A stretch of DNA of 55,734 bases from Pseudoalteromonas luteoviolacea DSM 6061 (lineage in GTDB: Bacteria; Pseudomonadota; Gammaproteobacteria; Enterobacterales; Alteromonadaceae): contig NZ_AUYB01000068.1 of assembly GCF_001625655.1 (NCBI RefSeq), positions 1-55,734 of the forward strand, read 5' to 3'. The position numbers and the translations under genes are program-made. Of this stretch, positions 1-9,115 are shown piece by piece (position 1 is the first letter of the stretch; every line of letters begins with the position of its first letter). The notes under the pieces are model-generated. The model was not told where the DNA came from and made no database searches. It saw only the letters and a list, made by a program, of their open reading frames with translations.

Positions 1-21
1 ATTCCTAGTTATCGTTACTTT

Positions 22-975
22 TTATGCAATAAAACTCCTTATATTTGCTTTAGTTATCTTCTTTTGCAGCTCATTATCATTGACGTGAGTATAGAGCTGG
101 GTTGTTAAAATACTTTGATGGCCGAGTAATTTTTGAACATATCGAATATCTACACCTGACTCCAGCAATTGGCACGCTGACGAGTGTCTATACATATGAG
201 GAGTAACTTTCTCTATTTTTGCTTTTTCTGCTGTTTTTCGGATTAGCTTGCGAATAAAATGAGGAGACGCCTGCTTTCCTCTACTATTTACAAATAGATA
301 TAGATGTTCAACGTTTAACCGGCCTCTCAACGTAACATATGTATTTAGTAACGAGAGCAGCTCAACGCTTGGTAAAAATACAAAGCGCTCTCTTTGACCT
401 TTCCCTAACACTTTTACTTTTCGCTCTCTCATTAAAACTTGGTTTAATTCAATGTTTACCAATTCACTTACACGAACACCCGTCGCAAAGAGCAATTCAA
501 GTGATAGGATGCAAGTGAGCTTATTTAAGTCTTTTGAAGAACGAACCAACGGACCTACATTAGAAAGGTCATAACTTGCTTCTTTTGCCAACCCGAGTTC
601 ACTCCTTGCTGTATTTAGCATCTTGCGTAGGTTCTTTTTAGATATATTTCGCGGTAACAAATTAGGCACTTTTAGTGAAGTATCCACTTTAAGCATTGGG
701 TTCGAATTTATAACCTCCTCTTGCTCCAGCCATCTAAACATTGATTTTAAGCAGGCAATCCTTCGCTTTATACTGCGAATACTCAGGCCTGTTTGATGTA
801 AATCATATAGATAACGCTTAAAGTGATGTTTATTTAGATCAAGCACATTTTTTTCTTCTACAAGCTCAACAAAAGTGTCTAAGTCCCTTTTGTAAGCCCT
901 GAGAGTGTGAGGTGATAATTTTCGGGCATATTGACAGTGTAGCAAAAAGTGTCGACTAGCTTCTTGGATAAGCAT
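22..975 (-). CDS. Tyrosine recombinase / site-specific integrase
   Basis: A 317-residue XerC/D-like recombinase that would cut and rejoin DNA through a 3'-phosphotyrosine intermediate. Residues 1-95 look like the SAM-like core-binding domain and about 105-317 like the catalytic domain. The full catalytic set can be read: R168 (GVRVSEL), K192, H260-x-x-R263 (HMYRH), H286 (LGH) and Y295 (QLYTH), so it should be active. The start is supported by GGAG 5 nt upstream of ATG. It stands alone: no excisionase, phage or cassette genes follow on the visible side, and its 3' end is only 21 bases from the window edge. It could be an island or phage-remnant integrase rather than the housekeeping XerC/D. 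The family call is firm; the target site is unknown. Confidence 0.93.
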   Translation of the reverse strand: MLIQEASRHFLLHCQYARKLSPHTLRAYKRDLDTFVELVEEKNVLDLNKHHFKRYLYDLHQTGLSIRSIKRRIACLKSMFRWLEQEEVINSNPMLKVDTSLKVPNLLPRNISKKNLRKMLNTARSELGLAKEASYDLSNVGPLVRSSKDLNKLTCILSLELLFATGVRVSELVNIELNQVLMRERKVKVLGKGQRERFVFLPSVELLSLLNTYVTLRGRLNVEHLYLFVNSRGKQASPHFIRKLIRKTAEKAKIEKVTPHMYRHSSACQLLESGVDIRYVQKLLGHQSILTTQLYTHVNDNELQKKITKANIRSFIA

Positions 976-1245
976 GAAATCTCCATAAGATTTATAAGCT
1001 TACATATTGTCCCCCGAAAAATGCATTAATAACAATAATAACCTTAAAAACAATACCAACAATCGAGTCATTTGATGGTTTTTTAACTTGTATGTCGGTC
1101 ATTAATCAGACTTTGCAGTTTATGTGTTTACAATTTTTAAAACACTAAATGCAATTCAATGTACATCGTAGCCAGTTTGTTCAATTTTTTCATTTCGCCA
1201 TTTTGTAACATGTGACCAAAAGCACTAATGATGAAAGGCTAGCTG

Positions 1246-1584
1246 ATGAATAAAAAATTCAAAGATGCATTTAACTTCGAGATGAATGTTGCTAAAGAAT
1301 ATTATGCAACAAGACATTTTGCTCTTTGCTTTAAGCGTCTCGAGCGCGCACATATTCTCGGACAAAAATATGTTATACCACATACATTAAGCCATTGGTG
1401 GATGTTAAAAGTGGGACTTAAGACTGCCAATAAAAGAGAGGTTATTGGTCAATGTATACGCATTGTCGCCTCAATATTATTTTCGAAACTGTGGGTGCCA
1501 ATTGGAAATACGGGCGGAAGTAATGTCAGCGCTATGAAAAAAATGCCAATTCCTGACGATCTGAAAGCGCTTCTTAAAGACTGA
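1246..1584 (+). CDS. DUF3703 family protein
   Basis: A 112-residue protein that fits the DUF3703 family, whose function is unknown. The family-like core covers about residues 10-85, with the segment RAHILGQ, then LSHWWMLKVG and a following GQCIRI, rich in aromatic and histidine residues. No signal peptide or clear membrane helix is seen. AAAGG lies 7 nt before the ATG, which supports this start. It is monocistronic and converges on the phosphatase gene, with a shared 12-bp hairpin between them. No function should be assigned beyond the family name. Confidence 0.8.
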   Translation: MNKKFKDAFNFEMNVAKEYYATRHFALCFKRLERAHILGQKYVIPHTLSHWWMLKVGLKTANKREVIGQCIRIVASILFSKLWVPIGNTGGSNVSAMKKMPIPDDLKALLKD

Positions 1585-1593
1585 ATATTTAGT

Positions 1594-1628
1594 ATATTGA
1601 GCACGACACGTATAGCCGTGCTCAATAT
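1594..1628. terminator. Bidirectional hairpin between convergent genes
   Basis: A perfect 12-bp stem (1594-1605 with 1617-1628, ATATTGAGCACG and its complement) encloses an 11-nt loop in the 46-bp gap between the convergent DUF3703 and phosphatase genes. There is no long T tract, so termination strength is uncertain. Confidence 0.6.
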
Positions 1629-1630
1629 GA

Positions 1631-2905
1631 TCATTCACCACGATGCTTGAATGAAAAGCTAGCTTCCGATATCAAAGCACCAGACTTATCTCTGGGTGTC
1701 GTATAAAAACTGACATTTAAGCTGTCACTTCGATTGTCTAGCTCAATATGTGCAAACCCCCAAATAAAGCTCTTCGCCCATATTAAGTCATATTCTGCAT
1801 AGCGCTTTTCCTGCTGCTCGGCAAACGGTGAATGTGTACCGCGCATTTTTGACGCTGCACCGCTTATTATCAAAGGCAGCTTAGGCTTATTATTGTTAGG
1901 CATCACCCTTGAACAATCGTCGCTAAGTAGCTCTAGATCATGTTCATGCCCTGCTATATAAGCATCAGCATATTGACATAATTCAGGTAAAATTAGTCGC
2001 CTTAAGACGTGTCCCTCATCGTATTTTGTGCCACCAATGGACCATAAAATATGGTGCCCATACACGATTTTCCATTTCGCTTTTGAATTTCTAAGTCCAT
2101 CAGCCAACCAAGCTAGTTGTTTGTGATCTTCTCCACTAACCGGAGACTCGTGTACTTCAATGTCTTCGACTTCAGCTTGTCTACTCGCTAAAGCGGATGC
2201 TAGACCTTGCTCGCTGCCATCTTCTTTTAGCGGAATTTCGTAGTAATGCTGTCCAGATAACAACATATTGGTGTCAAGTACGAAAAATTCTACATCACTG
2301 CCTGCCGCACCAACGGTATAACTATAATACCCTCTCGCATCCATATGAAAGTTAGGCTGCTTGGCCATCCACTCAGTTTGTAGCTTTACCCCTTTGCGAG
2401 AAGTTTTCCAATCATGGTTACCAAGCGCAGAATAAACAATTAGGTCTTTATTGTCTTTAAATAATGGTTTTAGCGGACCAAGTATCAAATCATCCATGCG
2501 TTTTTGATCATCTTTTCCATCATTGGCATCTGCGCCATCAGGATAGATATTGTCACCCAACTGAATCCCAAATTGACACGGTTTAATTTCACACAGTTTC
2601 GCCATCGCATGGCCGACAGCTGCCGCACCCGTATCTTCTGTTGCAATCTCAGTATTGGGGTAAATGTATATGGGAGCATGATCAAACTCCTCGATTGGCC
2701 TATTGTCTTCTAACCAATCTGCCTTTTCAGCTGCGATGAACTGCGCTTTGTTCTTTGGGTTTTCAACATGTTTGGCTTTAGGGTAATCAGGGTGATATCC
2801 ACCATCGCCAAAAGCTAAAAATGAAATAGTTTGGCTTGCATTAACGGTACTGATGCTTCCTACAAACAATGCAGAGACAAGTAGCTGAGCAGTTTTTAGT
2901 GTCAT
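1631..2905 (-). CDS. Secreted metallophosphoesterase (acid phosphatase-like)
   Basis: A 424-residue protein of the calcineurin-like metallophosphoesterase superfamily, close in style to tartrate-resistant purple acid phosphatases; it should hydrolyse phosphate esters at a dinuclear metal centre. Residues 1-23 are a signal peptide (cleavage near VNA-SQ), so it acts in the periplasm or outside. Metal-ligand motifs appear in order: FGDGG (D34), LGDNIY (D118), LGNHD (N163-H164), YGHH (284-285) and AGHEHD (H320, H322). It is the second gene after the TonB-dependent receptor, 55 bp downstream, so the pair probably frees and imports a phosphorylated compound. No Shine-Dalgarno is seen at the start. 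Instead a 9-bp hairpin ends 8 nt upstream, hinting at translational or termination control. The substrate is not predictable. Confidence 0.9.
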   Translation of the reverse strand: MTLKTAQLLVSALFVGSISTVNASQTISFLAFGDGGYHPDYPKAKHVENPKNKAQFIAAEKADWLEDNRPIEEFDHAPIYIYPNTEIATEDTGAAAVGHAMAKLCEIKPCQFGIQLGDNIYPDGADANDGKDDQKRMDDLILGPLKPLFKDNKDLIVYSALGNHDWKTSRKGVKLQTEWMAKQPNFHMDARGYYSYTVGAAGSDVEFFVLDTNMLLSGQHYYEIPLKEDGSEQGLASALASRQAEVEDIEVHESPVSGEDHKQLAWLADGLRNSKAKWKIVYGHHILWSIGGTKYDEGHVLRRLILPELCQYADAYIAGHEHDLELLSDDCSRVMPNNNKPKLPLIISGAASKMRGTHSPFAEQQEKRYAEYDLIWAKSFIWGFAHIELDNRSDSLNVSFYTTPRDKSGALISEASFSFKHRGE

Positions 2906-2913
2906 AGTTATTT

Positions 2914-2935
2914 GCTGCCAAGTTACCTTGGCAGC
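2914..2935 (-). promoter_or_regulatory. Intercistronic hairpin with GUAA tetraloop before the phosphatase start
   Basis: On the coding strand GCTGCCAAG and CTTGGCAGC pair perfectly (9 bp) around a GTAA loop, which is a GNRA-type tetraloop in RNA. It ends 8 nt before the phosphatase ATG. It could be a partial terminator, an mRNA processing or stability element, or an element masking ribosome entry. Confidence 0.55.
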
Positions 2936-2960
2936 TCCATAGTATTACTGATGTATTAAA

Positions 2961-5750
2961 TTAGAAAGAGCTTAAAGTGATACCAAACTCGAATGAGCGG
3001 CCATAACTTTCATATTGATAGTTATATTGTTTTTCGCCATGGTACACATAGAATGGTTCATCAGTAATGTTGATTGCATTAAAGTAGAACTGAGTTTGTT
3101 CGTTGAAGTAGTATTTAACGCTAAGGTCAACCTGATTATGCGTATCTTGATACACCCGTGCATCATTTTCGGTCATGATGTACGATTTGCTTTTGTAACT
3201 TGTGCTCAAACGCGCACTGACTTTATCGTCTTCATAGCCAATCATGAGGTTTGCCACTGTATCAGATTGGTTTGGCAATGCTTCATCTGCGTCAATGAAG
3301 GTACCATTTGTCGAGAACATAAAGCCGTTATCAAAGTTCTTAGTGTAAGCAACCTCTATCCCCGTTAATTCTGCCTCCCCTCCATTTACCGACTGAATAA
3401 CTTCTTCAAAGCCATCCCAACTGCCATTGTCTTGTACTTGCTGTTTAGCAATATAGTTATCAATATTTTTGTGGAACAACCCAGCACTGATAATACCAAT
3501 TTTTCCAGGATAATATTCTATTGAAAAATCTAGGTTTTCTGCCTCATATGGGTTGAGTTCTGGGTTACCAACCTCTCCTTTTCGTTCAACTATTACTTCA
3601 CCATCGTCCATTCCAGTTTCACTTTCTAACAACTGAAATGCCGCAGCATCTCCAAAACTTGGTCTAGCAATCGTTTGTGTATATGCAAAACGAGTAATCA
3701 GTGAATCCGAGTGCGCATAACGTAAAGTTAGGTTAGGTAGTAAATGATCATAGCTCTTACTTACTTGCCAAGGTGTAATTGCTACAGTTTCACTGTCTTG
3801 AATATCATTTTTAATGAGCTCTACGCGGCTGCCTGAGGTCTCATACTCAGTGTCCTCAAAACGTAAGCCAGTAATAATATTTAACTTACCCATATCAACG
3901 CTGACCATACCATACAGTGCCGTGACAGTTTCTTGAGAGCTATAACTTTTACCTTTGCTTTCAATATCACTTTCTAGCTCATTAATGCTCAAATTTGCAT
4001 TGTTTGTGTTGAAGTACTCTCTGATCCCTGCTCGCGAAAGGCCTGGTCCAAATAATCCCAGGTCATAATTAGGTGCACTTGTGGCAAATTGTTGTGCTGT
4101 CAGGTCGTCAAAACCTCCATCATAAACCACTGTTTTAACTTGATTTACTTTCTCACGGTCATTGTACTTGAGGCCCATTTTGAATTGCGCATTATGGCCG
4201 CTGATGACAAAGTCTTTGCTAACATCTAGTTTGAAACTGGTCGCTTCATCTTCACTAACATTGTTTTCCCAAACAATTTCATTCATCGCAAAATTAGTAA
4301 GATCATGTGCTGATTCAGAATGAGATAACGTTGGTGTACTGCCGAGCGCAGCATAACCCAAATTGAGCTCCTCTCCCGTGAAGTCAACATCAAGGCGGTT
4401 TGGCTCAGTTTCATCCGACTTTGAATAGCCTACATTGTATTCAACAAACCAGCTTTGCAAGATATGTTCACCGCCAGCAACAACAGACAAAATACTTTGC
4501 TCTTCATATCTATCTTTGGTATCTCTGTCCATTTCAGCTTCGGTGAAATATGCCGAGGTTTCAGTAGACTCAGCACTCAAGTACTTGCCTTTATCATATT
4601 TGTATTCATTTCTAAGTCGAAACTCATCATCCGAAAACTCACTGTATAGTGAGCGAAGATAGTACTTGTTTAGTCCACCTTGATGTAAATCTAAGTTTAA
4701 AGCGGCACCTAGTCGCTCACGAGTTACTTGATAGTGACGTTGTTCTATTTCTTCAGCACCAAAAAACTCAACATCGTCAGAAGTTTCAGCGCTTTCTTGC
4801 TCAAGCGACATCCAACCACCGTCAGTTTCCGTATTGTGCGAGCTAAACTCTCGTTCAAACCAAGAAACTGCGGTGGCGATCCCTAATTGTGTATGACTTG
4901 ATAGTTCAAAAATATCACTAAGACTTGCCGACAATTTTGGACTGGTCTTATCCACCTGTTCGTTATGAGACCCCTGCACGGTAAAGCTGTAACTTTGTCT
5001 CTGCCTGTCAAACGCACTTAAACTTTTTACGTTGATGCTGCCCCCGATTGCACTGGCGTCCATATCAGGCGTCACTGTTTTGCTTACTTCCAAACTTTGG
5101 ATTAACTCACTGGGAATGACATCCATTGCGACGCTACGGACCCCAGCTTCAGGAGAAGGCACATTTGCCCCGTTGATTGAAACGTTGTTTAGCCCCGGAT
5201 CAATACCTCGTATACCCACGAAACGACCTTCCCCTTGGTCGCGTTGGATAAACATCCCAGGTAAGCGTTGCAAAGCTTCTGCTGCATTTTGATCTGGAAG
5301 TTGCCCTATACTGTCAGCACTGACAACAGACATGATGCCGTCAGCATTTTTTTGTCTGTTAAATGCCCCAGCTTGGCCTGCTCGTTGGCCTACGACAATA
5401 ATGTTATCTAGCTCATTTTGCATTGGTGCAAGTTGCACTTTTATTTCTGTGGTTTCATTGTCTTTAATAACCACAACCTGCTCACTTGATTGAGCGCCAA
5501 TATAACTGACTTTCAATGTGTAGCTGCCGGCGGGTATTTTGGTGAATACAAAGCTTCCATCTCGACTAGAACTGATCTGTTTGTTGAGCTCTACAAGTGA
5601 AACTTGTGCTCCTTCGAATAACGCTTTGTTCTGTTTATCGCCAACTTGCCCTTGCAAAGTATTGGCTTGAACACCTGTTGCAACGACGCCTAGCACCAAA
5701 GCTATTGCTTTGTAGGACTTTGAAAATGGTAACGGAAGTGTATGTTTCAT
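2961..5750 (-). CDS. TonB-dependent outer-membrane receptor with carboxypeptidase-regulatory-like domain
   Basis: A 929-residue outer-membrane active transporter. Order: signal peptide 1-29 (cut near VQA-NT), a carboxypeptidase-regulatory-like beta domain (about 30-110, with GSYTLKVSYIG), a TonB-box-like strand (IIVVGQRAG), a plug (about 125-245, with ALQRLPGMFIQRDQG and FVGIRGIDPGLNNVSINGA), then a 22-strand-type barrel ending in FEFGITLSSF with the usual terminal Phe. The DGIMSVVSADSIGQLPDQNAAEAL segment is typical of large receptors of marine and Caulobacter type bacteria for sugars or other complex nutrients. It heads an operon with a secreted phosphatase. That suggests phosphorylated or organophosphate substrates, but I found no Pho-box-like repeat upstream. 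Family call firm; substrate inferred only. Confidence 0.93.
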   Translation of the reverse strand: MKHTLPLPFSKSYKAIALVLGVVATGVQANTLQGQVGDKQNKALFEGAQVSLVELNKQISSSRDGSFVFTKIPAGSYTLKVSYIGAQSSEQVVVIKDNETTEIKVQLAPMQNELDNIIVVGQRAGQAGAFNRQKNADGIMSVVSADSIGQLPDQNAAEALQRLPGMFIQRDQGEGRFVGIRGIDPGLNNVSINGANVPSPEAGVRSVAMDVIPSELIQSLEVSKTVTPDMDASAIGGSINVKSLSAFDRQRQSYSFTVQGSHNEQVDKTSPKLSASLSDIFELSSHTQLGIATAVSWFEREFSSHNTETDGGWMSLEQESAETSDDVEFFGAEEIEQRHYQVTRERLGAALNLDLHQGGLNKYYLRSLYSEFSDDEFRLRNEYKYDKGKYLSAESTETSAYFTEAEMDRDTKDRYEEQSILSVVAGGEHILQSWFVEYNVGYSKSDETEPNRLDVDFTGEELNLGYAALGSTPTLSHSESAHDLTNFAMNEIVWENNVSEDEATSFKLDVSKDFVISGHNAQFKMGLKYNDREKVNQVKTVVYDGGFDDLTAQQFATSAPNYDLGLFGPGLSRAGIREYFNTNNANLSINELESDIESKGKSYSSQETVTALYGMVSVDMGKLNIITGLRFEDTEYETSGSRVELIKNDIQDSETVAITPWQVSKSYDHLLPNLTLRYAHSDSLITRFAYTQTIARPSFGDAAAFQLLESETGMDDGEVIVERKGEVGNPELNPYEAENLDFSIEYYPGKIGIISAGLFHKNIDNYIAKQQVQDNGSWDGFEEVIQSVNGGEAELTGIEVAYTKNFDNGFMFSTNGTFIDADEALPNQSDTVANLMIGYEDDKVSARLSTSYKSKSYIMTENDARVYQDTHNQVDLSVKYYFNEQTQFYFNAINITDEPFYVYHGEKQYNYQYESYGRSFEFGITLSSF

Positions 5751-6047
5751 ATTTATCTCGCACAGATTGTAATGGCTGATTACCCTAAAAACCGCCAGAA
5801 CCTTATCGGCAAAATATGAAGTATTTATTTCATAGATTATTGAAGTACTTTGAAATAGTTCGTTTTTTTATTAGTTCGAGAGAAAGTGAGCCAATTTAAC
5901 CCCCTCAAGTAGAGCGCATCAGCGTCACACTGCAGCATATGTTCATGTATTGTCAACAAATGCAAAAATATCACCAAAGTTATGAGCTAAATTGCCCCTT
6001 TGAACTCAAGCGTGCAAAATTACAGTGCTATTTCATTGAAACGTAAT

Positions 6048-6413
6048 TTATAAGTCTAGCCAACACACTTTGGATTCTTGGTGAATATGTTTAACCTTGT
6101 CTACGTTACAAGGCTCATCAAGCGTACTTAGTGCCACAGAAACCCAATCTGTATGGCTGTCACTTCCCAGCCAAAACAAACTTGAACCACACTTTTGACA
6201 AAACTGTCTTTGTATTTCGCCAGAAGAGTTGTAAGAAACCAACAATTGTGCGCCTTTGTTGATCGACAAATGTGTTTTGAGCACGCTAACGTATACAGCA
6301 AATGGTGCTCCGTGGTGTTTTTGACACATGCGGCAATGACAAGCCGTTATTGCCTTTGGTTTACTCATAAGTGTGAACTCAATTGCCGTACACAGGCAAC
6401 TCCCCTTCAGCAT
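6048..6413 (-). CDS. GFA/CENP-V family zinc protein
   Basis: A 121-residue protein of the GFA (glutathione-dependent formaldehyde-activating enzyme-like) family, small zinc-binding beta folds; most members are not proven enzymes. Zinc ligands are visible in the usual order: GSCLC near the N-terminus, ACHCRMC, and FCQKCGSSLFW. I place the start at 6413 because GGAGG lies 8 nt upstream of that ATG; the in-frame ATG at 6428 overlaps the Shine-Dalgarno itself. Monocistronic. A second GFA paralogue is at 52265-52645. The true substrate is unknown. Confidence 0.88.
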   Translation of the reverse strand: MLKGSCLCTAIEFTLMSKPKAITACHCRMCQKHHGAPFAVYVSVLKTHLSINKGAQLLVSYNSSGEIQRQFCQKCGSSLFWLGSDSHTDWVSVALSTLDEPCNVDKVKHIHQESKVCWLDL

Positions 6414-6597
6414 GCCGAATACCTCCAAATCAAACGTAGCTAAGTTGTAAATTTTAAGTCACTAATTATAAACAAGTAAACCCCATTTAGCTTGGGCCCA
6501 CTAGCCTAAACTGCACTAATTTCGCTACCTGACGTAAAAAATTGGAATGTAAATTGCTGTTTAAAATTACCACCACGCATCATATTAAGGATTAAAG

Positions 6598-7053
6598 ATG
6601 ATCAACTCTGTAGGAATTAACAGTTACCACCAAGTCTCTGGGGCAAATAATCAATCAACCCTGAGTAACCAAGCCCTGCAAACTAAACCAACCTCAGAAG
6701 CTGGCAATGTCGATACAGCAAAGCCAATGCCAGAAAGACAATTTGATTTCACGAGTATGACCCTGCAAGAGCAATCGGACGCTGCACATGCACTTTATGA
6801 GCAAGGCTATCTAAGTATGGGAGAAATGGCTTTCATGACAGGCGAATATGGATTGATTAAACATGACGGCCAGCTAGGAGGAAAAACGCTAGCGCAAGCC
6901 CAAAGTGAAAAGTTTAATGTTATTACACAAATGAAAGAAGATTTAGCCGGTGCAAAGCAACAAGGAACGGCTACACCTGAAGTCATAAAAAATTATCAAA
7001 CCCTGATCAATAAATTAGAAGTGTATCAATATGGTTTCAATGCAAGTGCATAA
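6598..7053 (+). CDS. Hypothetical soluble protein
   Basis: I do not recognise this 151-residue protein. It has no signal peptide or membrane helix. Residues 1-50 are polar and likely disordered (Gln, Asn, Ser, Thr rich). Residues 50-150 look helical, with the phrase SMGEMAFMTGEYG and a helical tail. AAGGA lies 7 nt before the ATG. The disordered start followed by short helices vaguely recalls small flagellum-associated or anti-sigma-like proteins, but nothing in the neighbourhood supports that. Real gene: likely, from the Shine-Dalgarno and length. Confidence 0.7.
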   Translation: MINSVGINSYHQVSGANNQSTLSNQALQTKPTSEAGNVDTAKPMPERQFDFTSMTLQEQSDAAHALYEQGYLSMGEMAFMTGEYGLIKHDGQLGGKTLAQAQSEKFNVITQMKEDLAGAKQQGTATPEVIKNYQTLINKLEVYQYGFNASA

Positions 7054-7079
7054 CGTGATGCACTTGCAGTAGTAGTAAA

Positions 7080-7640
7080 CTAGCGAATATAAAGCCTGTC
7101 GTCTTCTTTGTTATAAGGGAAGTTAATTGATGTCCCCTGATAAGTTGATGTACCACCGGTAAAACTAGTCTGTGTATTGTGCCAGTAGTTGATAAAACCA
7201 ATTACAACATTGCCCGCATCAGTGATGTTCTTGCTTGTGTAAAGTTTCAATGGTGAACCATTCACTACAAAACGTCTTGAAGCTGGTGTTGCATAACCAT
7301 ACTCCACTGTTACCGCATAAAACTCACCACCATGATTTTGGTTGGTTGAAAATGAAGAAGGATCAACATAGTCCCATTGTTGATACTGCGCTGACAATAC
7401 ACCTCTGATTTCCAAATAGGAAATGGGTGGTGCTGGCGCTAGAGGCACAACTTCGCCATTGTTCCTTAGTGTCTCTAGATACAATTGATAATTCTCATGC
7501 GTACTGATAACTTCTGCTTTTAGCGCTTCTTCATATTTTTGATGTGCAGGATCTTGTAATAAAGCATCTAGTTCTGGTAATTCACTGGCTACAACAGAAA
7601 ACGTGCTAAAAACTGTAAGTCCCATTAGTAATTTTTTCAT
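7080..7640 (-). CDS. Hypothetical secreted/periplasmic protein
   Basis: A 186-residue protein with a clear signal peptide (residues 1-19, cleavage near VVA-SE). A short charged helical part (about 20-65) leads to a beta-rich region with many aromatic residues (for example YAVTVEYGYATPASRRFVVN and INYWHNTQTSFTGG). There is no Cys and no recognisable domain. AAAAGGA precedes the ATG at a workable distance. It converges on the preceding hypothetical gene with only 26 bp between stops. Function unknown; a small secreted beta-fold protein is the most that can be said. Confidence 0.7.
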   Translation of the reverse strand: MKKLLMGLTVFSTFSVVASELPELDALLQDPAHQKYEEALKAEVISTHENYQLYLETLRNNGEVVPLAPAPPISYLEIRGVLSAQYQQWDYVDPSSFSTNQNHGGEFYAVTVEYGYATPASRRFVVNGSPLKLYTSKNITDAGNVVIGFINYWHNTQTSFTGGTSTYQGTSINFPYNKEDDRLYIR

Positions 7641-8141
7641 TTTTTAACATCCTTTTGTTTTAGTTAAGTCAAATACTGCACCTTCATCGTATGAAAAACA
7701 AACAGACAATTACAAATAAATCATTACCTATAAAAAGTACAAAATAAGCAATCTAATCATACACTTGTATATACCTTGTTAGAAAAAAGGACGGGGAATT
7801 GTTTTTTCTTTTGTTTTTTTGAAAAGCCTCAGAGGGGCGACTACAGCGTAAAAACACCAACATTATTGCATTTTTATTACACTGGTGATTTTTTTATAAA
7901 GTCCTCTCGAGAAAAAGTTGCCTAAATACAGATACTGCCTCTAACAGATTCAATTTTTAAAATTGAAAAAACCACAATTTTTATATCGTGTGCAATTCGA
8001 GGTATGTTTAGATGAAAGCACAACAATCAAGGTGAGACTAAAGTATAATGACGTTTAGAACATTAATTTGCAGTATTGAACATACTTTGCAGAAAGCGGA
8101 GTAATCAATAATAGCAATGCACTACGAGTCTAAGATGATAC
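7641..8141. other. AT-rich intergenic stretch, no gene seen
   Basis: About 500 bases between the secreted protein's promoter side and the etfA terminator. Only very short ORFs occur. Visible structure: a perfect 9-bp palindrome TTCAATTTT-T-AAAATTGAA at 7949-7967 and poly-T stretches at about 7800-7830. No RNA gene was recognised. Confidence 0.5.
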
Positions 8142-8173
8142 AAAAAAAGCCGCGGCAAATTGCACACGGCTTT
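8142..8173 (-). terminator. Intrinsic terminator of etfBA
   Basis: On the minus strand AAAGCCG pairs with CGGCTTT (8167-8173 with 8146-8152) and is followed by a T7 tract. It lies 16 bp after the etfA stop. Confidence 0.85.
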
Positions 8174-8188
8174 AACAACCAGAATTGG

Positions 8189-9115
8189 TTACAGGGCTTG
8201 CTCAAGCTCAGGTAATACGTCGAACAGGTCAGCAACTAGTCCATAATCAGCAACCTGAAAAATAGGCGCTTCAGGGTCTTTGTTGATAGCGACGATAACT
8301 TTAGAATCTTTCATCCCAGCGAGATGTTGGATTGCTCCACTGATGCCAACCGCAATATAAAGGTCAGGTGCGACAATCTTACCAGTTTGACCAACTTGCA
8401 TATCGTTTGGTACGAAGCCCGCATCTACCGCAGCACGTGATGCACCAATTGCTGCGCCCAGTTTATCAGCAACGCCATTCAACAGAGCAAAATTATCACC
8501 ATTTTGCATACCGCGACCACCTGAGATAATAACTGGAGCAGCGGTCAGCTCTGGACGCTCTGATTCCGTTTGTTCAACACCTACGAAACTGCTTAGCGTA
8601 TTTGCATTTTCATTCGACAGCGCCTCAACAGCCACAGGTCCTTGTTCGCCCGCAGCATCAAATGCACTAGCGCGCACTGTTATAATTTTTTGTGATTCAA
8701 GAGATTTAACTGTCGCAATTGCGTTACCAGCATAGATAGGACGTTTGAAGGTATCGGCATCAATAACATCAACAATCTCTGATATTTGTGACTTATCTAA
8801 CAACGCTGCAACCCGCGGCAGAATATTTTTGCCCGTAGTCGATGCACTTGCCAAAATATGGCTGTAGCCACCAGCAAGCTCTACGATTAAGTCAGCAGTA
8901 CTCTCTGCTAACTGATGTTCAAAGTTCGCGTTATCAACAAGCTTAACAACACTAACACCTGCAATACTTGCTACAGCGTCTGCTGCTCCAGCCACGTTAT
9001 GACCTGCAACTAATACATCGACCTGCGAACCAATCTTAACCGCGGCGCTAACCACTTTAGCGGTCTCTGGCTTTAATACGCCATTTTCATGTTCTGCAAT
9101 TACTAATACGCTCAT
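8189..9115 (-). CDS. etfA: Electron transfer flavoprotein alpha subunit
   Basis: A 308-residue FAD-binding subunit of the ETF heterodimer, which accepts electrons from acyl-CoA and related dehydrogenases and passes them to ETF:quinone oxidoreductase. The C-terminal FAD domain is complete: SGGRGMQ (198-204), [10 protein letters not shown] (224-233), GQTGKIVAP (242-250), GISGAIQH (257-264) and NKDPEAPIF (278-286). Normal length. It overlaps etfB by 4 nt (ATGA), so translation is coupled. A clear terminator follows. Presumed co-regulation with the divergent etfD gene is discussed under the palindromes at 9896-9960. Confidence 0.98.
   Translation of the reverse strand: MSVLVIAEHENGVLKPETAKVVSAAVKIGSQVDVLVAGHNVAGAADAVASIAGVSVVKLVDNANFEHQLAESTADLIVELAGGYSHILASASTTGKNILPRVAALLDKSQISEIVDVIDADTFKRPIYAGNAIATVKSLESQKIITVRASAFDAAGEQGPVAVEALSNENANTLSSFVGVEQTESERPELTAAPVIISGGRGMQNGDNFALLNGVADKLGAAIGASRAAVDAGFVPNDMQVGQTGKIVAPDLYIAVGISGAIQHLAGMKDSKVIVAINKDPEAPIFQVADYGLVADLFDVLPELEQAL

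Noticed and set aside
3015..3368. 117-codon plus-strand ORF inside the first TonB receptor
   Set aside because: Antisense shadow of the receptor barrel region; no ribosome site or domain.
5751..6047. Search for Pho boxes upstream of the receptor-phosphatase operon
   Set aside because: No tandem CTGTCAT-like repeats were seen, so phosphate control is not claimed.
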